This document shows positions 23,076 to 27,673 of a stretch of 27,673 nucleotides of DNA, one piece after another (positions within the stretch are counted from its first letter, which is position 1; every line of letters begins with the position of its first letter). The position numbers and the translations under genes were made by a program. The stretch comes from an uncultured Erysipelotrichaceae bacterium (GTDB lineage Bacteria; Bacillota_I; Bacilli_A; Erysipelotrichales; Erysipelotrichaceae), in assembly GCA_946621045.1 (NCBI GenBank), contig CAMOOA010000004.1:1-27673 (forward strand), written 5' to 3'. Under the pieces are notes generated by a model. The model was given only the letters and a program-made list of their open reading frames with translations, searched no databases and had not been told where the DNA came from.

Positions 23076-24557
23076 ATGGAATATTACAGCACACGTTCCG
23101 CATGCGGTCCGCTGCCGGCGCACCGGGCGGTAATCCGCGGATTAAGCCCCGACGGAGGCTTATATGTACCGGAAAATCTCAGTCTTTCCATTCCATGGAA
23201 TACACTGATCGGAAAACCCTATCAGGAAATCGCGGAAGCGGTGCTGAATGCATTTTTTCCGGACTACGGTCCTGAGGTGATCCATCAGTGTGTCTCCGCC
23301 GCCTATGATCATTCCTTTGATACTTCCGAGGTGGTTCCGCTGAAGGAATTCCGAGGCGGCTCGTTCATGGAGCTGTGGCACGGACCTACCAGCGCATTCA
23401 AGGATCTTGCGCTGACCATTCTTCCGCATCTTCTGACCGCCGCATACCGGATGGACAGCCGCAGCGACACGGTTGCGATTCTGACCGCGACCAGCGGCGA
23501 TACCGGCAAGGCTGCCCTGAGCGGATTTGCGGATGTGCCGCACACCGATATTACGGTCTTCTATCCGAGGGACGGTGTTTCCGCCGTTCAGAAGAAGCAG
23601 ATGGTGACCAGCCGCGGAGACAATGTGTCCGTCGTCGCAGTTGAAGGAAACTTCGATGACTGTCAGCGGATGGTCAAGGAAGCCTGTTCGAGCGATATCG
23701 TAAAACAGGCCTGTCATAATGTGACCATCAGCTCCGCCAACTCCATAAATATCGGACGGCTTGTGCCGCAGGTCGTCTATTACTTCAGCACGTATGTGCG
23801 TCTGGTTGAAAACAATAAGATCCAGCCGGGCGATCCGGTCACCTTCGTCGTGCCGACCGGAAACTTCGGCGATATCTTCGCCGGCTGGCTCGCAAAGCAG
23901 GCAGGACTTCCGGTAGGACGCCTTGTCATCGCCAGCAACGACAACAATGTTCTTACCGACTTCATCCGCACCGGCACCTACAACCGGCAGCGTCCGTTCC
24001 ATGAGACGATTTCCCCGAGCATGGACATCCTCGTCTCCAGTAATCTCGAGCGTCTGCTGTTCTTCGCGTCCGGATGCGATGCAGAGAAGACCGCGTCCCT
24101 GATGAATCAGCTGAACAGCACCGGTCAGTACACGGCAGATGATGCGATGATGGAGATCATCCGCCGCGACTTTGACGCCTTCTGGTGCGATGAGGCCATG
24201 TGCCGTGCGGAGATCCATGATCTGTTTGCGGACGAGCAGATTCTGATCGATCCGCATACCGCAGTGGCGCTTTCCGCCCTGCATCAGTACCGTGCGGGAG
24301 GACACCGAGAATATGCGGTCGTTCTTTCCACCGCAAGCCCGTACAAATTTGCGCAGGACGTTCTTTCCGCCGTCGGCGGACATTCCGCGGACGATCCGTT
24401 TGCGGCGATCCGTGCGCTCGCGGAAATCTCCGGCATGCCGGTTCCGGCAGGCCTTGCGGAACTGGAATCCCTGCCCGAGCGGTTTGACACCGTCATTCCC
24501 GCATCGGAGGGAATCTCCTGGATCGCATCAAAGATGGAGGCTCTTTCCCATGATTAA
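23076..24557 (+). CDS. thrC: Threonine synthase
   Basis: 493 residues. It converts O-phosphohomoserine to threonine using pyridoxal phosphate. The N-terminus YYSTRSACGPL...GLSPDGGLYVPE is the threonine synthase N-terminal domain; the PLP lysine is in HGPTSAFKDLAL; ATSGDTGKAAL and VPTGNFGDIFAG are phosphate-binding loops of the family. AAGGAG 8 bases upstream of 23076 selects this start; an ATG at 23055 has none. Its end overlaps the thrB start by 8 bases. Confidence 0.95.
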   Translation: MEYYSTRSACGPLPAHRAVIRGLSPDGGLYVPENLSLSIPWNTLIGKPYQEIAEAVLNAFFPDYGPEVIHQCVSAAYDHSFDTSEVVPLKEFRGGSFMELWHGPTSAFKDLALTILPHLLTAAYRMDSRSDTVAILTATSGDTGKAALSGFADVPHTDITVFYPRDGVSAVQKKQMVTSRGDNVSVVAVEGNFDDCQRMVKEACSSDIVKQACHNVTISSANSINIGRLVPQVVYYFSTYVRLVENNKIQPGDPVTFVVPTGNFGDIFAGWLAKQAGLPVGRLVIASNDNNVLTDFIRTGTYNRQRPFHETISPSMDILVSSNLERLLFFASGCDAEKTASLMNQLNSTGQYTADDAMMEIIRRDFDAFWCDEAMCRAEIHDLFADEQILIDPHTAVALSALHQYRAGGHREYAVVLSTASPYKFAQDVLSAVGGHSADDPFAAIRALAEISGMPVPAGLAELESLPERFDTVIPASEGISWIASKMEALSHD

Positions 24558-25425
24558 ACTTCGTGTTCCCGCAACGTCTGCCAATCTCGGTCCGGGCTTT
24601 GACTGCCTCGGCATCGCGCTCGGTCTGTATAACACCTTTGAGGTAACGCCTTCGGATACCCTCGTGCTCGAAGGCATCCCGGAAGCGTATCAGAATGAAG
24701 ACAACATGTTCATTCAGGCATACCGTGCCGCCGGCGGCACCGGAAACCTGCATGTAAAATTCGAAACGGAAATTCCGATCTCACGCGGTCTCGGAAGCAG
24801 CGCTTCCCTTCTGACCGGCGGCGTGCTTGCGGCCCAGCTGCTGAACGGAGAACCCGATCCGGAACGCGCGTTTCAGATTGTCAGCGACCTGGAAGGCCAC
24901 CCGGACAATGCGGCGCCTTCCGTATTCGGCGGCCTGACCGCCAGTATGAAAGGAACCGATGCGTGGATTTCGCGCCGGCTGTCCTGCAGTGAAGGACTCC
25001 GCTTCACCGCGCTGATTCCCGATTATGAAGTGCTTACCGCAGAAGCACGCGCCATCCTGCCGGAAAGCTATTCGCGGGCCGTTGCGGCATCGAATGCGGG
25101 ACGGGCAATTCTGCTCTGCGACGCACTGCGCAGCGGTGATATCCGTCTGCTTAAGGAAGCCGCAAGGGATCAGATTCATGAGCCCTACCGGAGCACACTG
25201 ATTCCGAATTTTGACACTGTCCGGCACATCACCGAAGAAGATACAGGCGGTGTTCTTGTCATCAGCGGAAGCGGGTCCACCTGTCTTCTGATCAGCGACC
25301 ACTCTCTCACCGCAGACGCATCCTTCCGCATCATGACACTTCCCGAGCACTGGTCGGTACAGGAACTTCCTGTATGCGGCGGTCCCGAACGCATGGAGAA
25401 TGATGTATGGCAGGCAATTATCTGA
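24550..25425 (+). CDS. thrB: Homoserine kinase
   Basis: 291 residues, a GHMP-family kinase making O-phosphohomoserine. The start MIKLRVPATSANLGPGFDCLG is the family N-terminus, and the ATP loop is PISRGLGSSASLLTGG. GHPDNAAPSVFGG and ISGSGSTCL are further family motifs. The ATG at 24550 overlaps the end of thrC and is preceded by GGAGG at 9 bases; longer upstream frames lie inside thrC and are rejected. The gene overlaps the ACT-protein gene by 19 bases. Confidence 0.95.
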   Translation: MIKLRVPATSANLGPGFDCLGIALGLYNTFEVTPSDTLVLEGIPEAYQNEDNMFIQAYRAAGGTGNLHVKFETEIPISRGLGSSASLLTGGVLAAQLLNGEPDPERAFQIVSDLEGHPDNAAPSVFGGLTASMKGTDAWISRRLSCSEGLRFTALIPDYEVLTAEARAILPESYSRAVAASNAGRAILLCDALRSGDIRLLKEAARDQIHEPYRSTLIPNFDTVRHITEEDTGGVLVISGSGSTCLLISDHSLTADASFRIMTLPEHWSVQELPVCGGPERMENDVWQAII

Positions 25426-25844
25426 TCGTTCATAAAAAAATCCTGCCCGATTATCTGGAAAAGGTCATCGAGGCAAGAGAGCTTCTGAAGGCGGATGAAA
25501 CCATGACCGTCACGGATGCAGTGCGCAAAGCCGGCATCTCGCGGAATACCTTTTACAAATACCGCGACTATGTGTTCCGCATGCAGGAAAGCAGCCAGTC
25601 CCGCCGCGCCAGCATCTCCGTCAACCTGAATGACCGGCCGGGCAGCCTGAGCGAAATGATCAACTGCCTTTCGGGCGTCAATGCCAGCATCATCACCATT
25701 TCCCAGTCGGTTCCGGTCGACGGAAAAGCCGCTGTCGTCATGACGATCAGCACCGCTGGCATGGAGGGAAGCGTGGAAGCGCTCCTGCAGATGCTGAAAC
25801 AGCTGCCGGATGTGTCCTCGGTACGGCTTAACTCGATGGACTGA
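25407..25844 (+). CDS. ACT domain protein of the PheB/UPF0735 family
   Basis: 145 residues. Residues 1-60 form a helix-turn-helix-like region (TVTDAVRKAGISRNTFYKYRDYVF), and residues about 68-145 an ACT domain (ASISVNLNDRPGSLSEMINCLSG). This is the arrangement of Bacillus PheB, encoded next to pheA. Here it is the third gene of the threonine operon, overlapping thrB by 19 bases, so it may sense threonine or a related amino acid, either as a DNA-binding regulator or as a partner of Hom. GGAGA 8 bases upstream supports the start. Confidence 0.8.
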   Translation: MAGNYLIVHKKILPDYLEKVIEARELLKADETMTVTDAVRKAGISRNTFYKYRDYVFRMQESSQSRRASISVNLNDRPGSLSEMINCLSGVNASIITISQSVPVDGKAAVVMTISTAGMEGSVEALLQMLKQLPDVSSVRLNSMD

Positions 25845-25849
25845 AATAA

Positions 25850-25858
25850 TGGTAAGAT
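25850..25858 (+). promoter_or_regulatory. Extended -10 promoter of the 127-residue membrane-protein gene
   Basis: TGGTAAGAT is a TGn-extended -10 (TAAGAT, 4 of 6). The start point is near 25865, and the short leader contains GGGAG. Confidence 0.4.
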
Positions 25859-25879
25859 AACAGTCGGGAGATTACTGAA

Positions 25880-26263
25880 ATGAAACTGAGCACAAAACGA
25901 ATACTGTCCGGCATTATGATCGCGGGCGATCTGTTCATGATGCTGATCGGACTGATTCTGATTTTCGAAGAAGACATGTTCCTGTTCGGTCTGACCATGC
26001 TGGTCCTGCTCGTACTGGATATTTATCTGACGATCGACTATATCAGGTCCCTGCATCACCGCGAAAAAGTGGAAGAGAGCCTGAAGTATGACAACCTGCG
26101 CGCAAGCGAGATCCGCCGGCGGTATGATGAACTCAGCGCACCGCAGAAGCGGGAACGCTCCTCATCGCGAAAAAAAGAGGAATATGCAGAAGAAGAGGAT
26201 GACGATGATCTTTCGGATATCCTCAGCGGACCGGCTTCCCGCAGGGAAGCTGCCCGCCGATAA
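25880..26263 (+). CDS. Small two-helix membrane protein with acidic cytoplasmic tail
   Basis: 127 residues, family not recognised. Two hydrophobic segments (about 10-28 and 34-54) are followed by a charged tail: basic and helical at about 55-100 (HHREKVEESLKYDNLRASEIRRRY), then strongly acidic (EEYAEEEDDDDLSDIL). Both ends are predicted to face the cytoplasm. It lies 21 bases before the cyclophilin gene and is probably cotranscribed with it. A GGGAG site supports the start. Confidence 0.65.
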   Translation: MKLSTKRILSGIMIAGDLFMMLIGLILIFEEDMFLFGLTMLVLLVLDIYLTIDYIRSLHHREKVEESLKYDNLRASEIRRRYDELSAPQKRERSSSRKKEEYAEEEDDDDLSDILSGPASRREAARR

Positions 26264-26284
26264 AACAGCAGAAGGAGAAAACAC

Positions 26285-26758
26285 ATGATTGTTATTGAAA
26301 TGGACAACGGCCGCACGATCAAGATCGAGCTTGATCACAAGGCGGCGCCGATTACCGCCGCAAACTTTGAGGCGCTGGTAAAGGAAGGCTTCTATGACGG
26401 ACTCACCTTCCACCGCGTCATCCGCGGATTCATGATTCAGGGAGGCGACCCGCTCGGAACCGGAACCGGCGGAAGCAAAAAGACCATCAAGGGTGAATTT
26501 GCGTCCAACGGCGTAAACAACCCGATCGAGCACAAGCGCGGCGTCATTTCCATGGCCCGTTCCATGATGCCGGACAGCGCCAGCAGCCAGTTCTTCATCA
26601 TGCATGAGGATGCGCCGCATCTGGACGGAAACTATGCCGCATTCGGTCATGTCGTGGAAGGCATGGACGCGGTTGATGAAATCGCCTGCGTGCGCACCGA
26701 CATGCTCGACAAGCCGCTGACACCGGTTGTCATGAAGCACGTATACATCGAAGAGTAA
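26285..26758 (+). CDS. Cyclophilin-type peptidyl-prolyl cis-trans isomerase
   Basis: 157 residues, a single-domain cytoplasmic cyclophilin with no signal peptide. FHRVIRGFMIQGGDPLGTGTGG carries the catalytic arginine and the FMQGGD-type motif; SASSQFFIMHEDAPHLDGNYAAFGHVVEGMD is the second conserved block. It assists protein folding by proline isomerisation. AAGGAG 8 bases upstream fixes the start. A terminator follows. Confidence 0.93.
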   Translation: MIVIEMDNGRTIKIELDHKAAPITAANFEALVKEGFYDGLTFHRVIRGFMIQGGDPLGTGTGGSKKTIKGEFASNGVNNPIEHKRGVISMARSMMPDSASSQFFIMHEDAPHLDGNYAAFGHVVEGMDAVDEIACVRTDMLDKPLTPVVMKHVYIEE

Positions 26759-26765
26759 GCATCGG

Positions 26766-26796
26766 AACAGTCCGCACACAGCGGGCTGTTTTTTTT
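26766..26796 (+). terminator. Intrinsic terminator after the cyclophilin gene
   Basis: AACAGTCCGC, loop ACACA, GCGGGCTGTT with one wobble pair, then a run of T's. Confidence 0.9.
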
Positions 26797-26831
26797 CCGC
26801 ATGCGATTTCATGTCCCGTCCGCCAGGATTT

Positions 26832-26840
26832 TGATATAAT
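26832..26840 (+). promoter_or_regulatory. Extended -10 promoter of the 108-residue membrane-protein gene
   Basis: TGATATAAT is a perfect TGn-extended TATAAT. The start point is near 26847, which puts the ATG at 26839 outside the transcript and favours the ATG at 26860. Confidence 0.6.
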
Positions 26841-26859
26841 GAGCAGGCAGAGAAAGTAT

Positions 26860-27186
26860 ATGAAAAAACGCGTATTCAGTATTTCCAGCCTGACGATCGG
26901 GCTGATCGAAGCCTTTATCCCCTGCATGCTGATGGCAGTCACGCTCGGCGCCTTCCTGTTTTTCCTGGTGTCCCGCGCAAAGTCCGGCATTCTTTCCGAT
27001 TTCATTACGATGGAAAAGGAAGTATGGGAATATGTGGTTGAATATATCGGAACCATTCTTCTGTCCTTCGCCGTGTTCGGATCCGGTCTCGGCATTTATG
27101 CCTCGATGCGGAAAGAACCCGGATTTGAAGCATTTACCGGTTCTCTGATCTGTGCAGTCATGGCGCTGTACTTCCTGTTTGCCTGA
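26860..27186 (+). CDS. Small membrane protein, three predicted segments
   Basis: 108 residues from the ATG at 26860 (MKKRVFSISS); family not recognised. Hydrophobic segments lie at about 10-38, 58-78 and 92-108, the last ending the protein (AVMALYFLFA). The in-frame ATG at 26839 overlaps the TATAAT box and is rejected. The ribosome site is weak (GAGAAAG). Monocistronic, between two terminators. Confidence 0.6.
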   Translation: MKKRVFSISSLTIGLIEAFIPCMLMAVTLGAFLFFLVSRAKSGILSDFITMEKEVWEYVVEYIGTILLSFAVFGSGLGIYASMRKEPGFEAFTGSLICAVMALYFLFA

Positions 27187-27211
27187 ACAGGAGAATTCAT
27201 TTTTACAGCAG

Positions 27212-27237
27212 ACCGTCCGCAATTCCGGGCGGTTTTT
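27212..27237 (+). terminator. Intrinsic terminator after the 108-residue gene
   Basis: ACCGTCCG, loop CAATTC, CGGGCGGT with one wobble pair, then a T run. Confidence 0.8.
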
Positions 27238-27324
27238 CTTTGCATTCCGCCGCATATTCTTCATCACCGGCTCCTGTTATCAGCGTCACGGTTTCACGCC
27301 GGTCCGGATATCGAAAAGAAATCC

Positions 27325-27353
27325 TTGCGATACGAATTGGATTGTTCTATAAT
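27325..27353 (+). promoter_or_regulatory. Promoter of tRNA-His
   Basis: TTGCGA (4 of 6) and a perfect TATAAT are separated by 17 bases. The start point is near 27360, six bases before the mature tRNA. Confidence 0.75.
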
Positions 27354-27365
27354 CGAACTGCTTAC

Positions 27366-27441
27366 GGCGACTGTGGTGAAGTTGGTTAACACACTGGATT
27401 GTGGCTCCAGCATTTCGTGGGTTCGAGTCCCATCAGTCGCC
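27366..27441 (+). tRNA. tRNA-His (anticodon GTG)
   Basis: The cloverleaf is complete: G-1 at 27366 opposite discriminator C73, acceptor stem GCGACTG/CAGTCGC, anticodon stem CTGGA/TCCAG with loop TTGTGGC, and T arm GTGGG-TTCGAGT-CCCAT. The G-1:C73 pair is the histidine identity element. The variable loop is six bases (CATTTC), one more than usual. The 3' end reads CCT, so CCA is not encoded and must be added after transcription. Confidence 0.95.
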
Positions 27442-27445
27442 CCTG

Positions 27446-27468
27446 ACCCTTCGAATGAAGGGTTTTTT
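27446..27468 (+). terminator. Intrinsic terminator of tRNA-His
   Basis: ACCCTTC, loop GAAT, GAAGGGT, then six T's, four bases after the tRNA. Confidence 0.9.
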
Positions 27469-27469
27469 A

Positions 27470-27508
27470 TTGTTTTGCGCGGGATTCCGCGGGATAACCA
27501 GATTATCC
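27470..27508 (+). promoter_or_regulatory. Candidate promoter with inverted repeat upstream of the last gene
   Basis: TTGTTT (27470-27475) and GATAAC (27493-27498) are separated by 17 bases. The inverted repeat GGATAA-CCAGA-TTATCC (27492-27508) overlaps the -10 and start point, where an operator would sit. Both parts are modest matches. Confidence 0.35.
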
Positions 27509-27525
27509 TGCAAGGAGGGCAAGTC

Positions 27526-27673
27526 ATGAAAAAGCATTTCATCCAGGCAGTCCTGATCTCCCTGTTTGTGAATCTGTGCCTCTTCGCATTCAATCTGATT
27601 ACTGTAAAGAATACCGGTGTTCTTCCCCTCGGGAAAACCTATCCCGGCGGAGACTGTGTTGAGCGGATCGGTT
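27526..27673 (+). CDS. Start of an exported or membrane-anchored protein (partial)
   Basis: Only 49 residues are visible. MKKHF followed by a hydrophobic stretch (about 6-25, IQAVLISLFVNLCLFAFNLI) is a signal peptide or signal anchor; then comes KNTGVLPLGKTYPGGDCVERIG. No family can be named. AAGGAGGG just upstream fixes the start. The gene continues off the right edge. Confidence 0.7.
   Translation, partial: MKKHFIQAVLISLFVNLCLFAFNLITVKNTGVLPLGKTYPGGDCVERIG

Noticed and set aside
23160..24383. 407-codon minus-strand open frame opposite thrC
   Set aside because: An antisense shadow of thrC with no family motif and no ribosome site considered convincing.
24292..24549. Upstream open extension of the homoserine kinase frame
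   Set aside because: It lies inside thrC in another frame; the kinase family N-terminus and a GGAGG site place the start at 24550.
1..27673. Insertion sequences, integrases, prophage genes or attachment sites
   Set aside because: No transposase or integrase motifs and no terminal repeats were seen; the tRNA-His has no duplicated 3' end or integrase beside it within the window.

Overview
The window looks like chromosomal DNA of a low-motility, Gram-positive type Bacillota. The evidence is strong AAGGAGG-type ribosome sites, an AddAB rather than RecBCD nuclease, XpaC-, OhrR- and GlsB-family genes, lipoproteins with Bacillota-style lipoboxes, and a tRNA-His whose body matches the Bacillus form. 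Base composition is moderately GC-rich (I estimate mid-50s percent, not counted). The shortened AddA and AddB and the GC content make me think of an Erysipelotrichia-like lineage, but that is only a guess.

Layout. (1) 1-2734, minus strand: an unknown 269-residue protein, then an XpaC-family membrane protein followed by a ClpB-like AAA+ protein (cut by the window edge) whose Walker A and B residues look degenerate. (2) 2926-8713, plus: addB-addA, the double-strand-break repair helicase-nuclease. (3) 8765-11721, minus: NADH pyrophosphatase NudC, a PTS EIIC permease with a degenerate EIIB domain, and an alpha/beta-hydrolase esterase. (4) 11761-16969: a single-pass membrane protein, a thioredoxin-fold lipoprotein, a peroxide-defence operon (glutathione peroxidase, OhrR-type sensor, cation-diffusion transporter) with an OhrR-like operator over its promoter, a GlsB/YeaQ stress membrane protein, and a rhodanese-thioredoxin fusion lipoprotein. 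The theme is thiol, peroxide and metal homeostasis. (5) 17031-19184, minus: a CARF-HEPN protein related to CRISPR ancillary ribonucleases (Csx1/TM1812 type), with no CRISPR array or cas genes in the window. (6) 19185-19519: no protein gene, but a plus-strand intrinsic terminator preceded by two hairpins, a candidate small RNA. (7) 19520-25844: the threonine pathway in two divergent operons, asd-ask-hom on minus (4-base overlaps) and thrC-thrB-ACT protein on plus (overlapping genes). (8) 25880-27673: two small membrane proteins, a cyclophilin, tRNA-His with a clear promoter and terminator, and the start of an exported or membrane protein.

The strongest signal outside the gene list is in the promoters. 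Five genes (addB, the esterase, the 257-residue membrane protein, and both redox lipoproteins) have a -10-like box placed so that transcription would begin at or within about three bases of the start codon, and none has a usable Shine-Dalgarno site. Most neighbouring genes have good Shine-Dalgarno sites. This points to leaderless mRNAs. The other items most worth attention are the orphan CARF-HEPN protein, the pseudo-ATPase next to XpaC, the OhrR-peroxidase operon with a possible two-cysteine OhrR, and the candidate small RNA.
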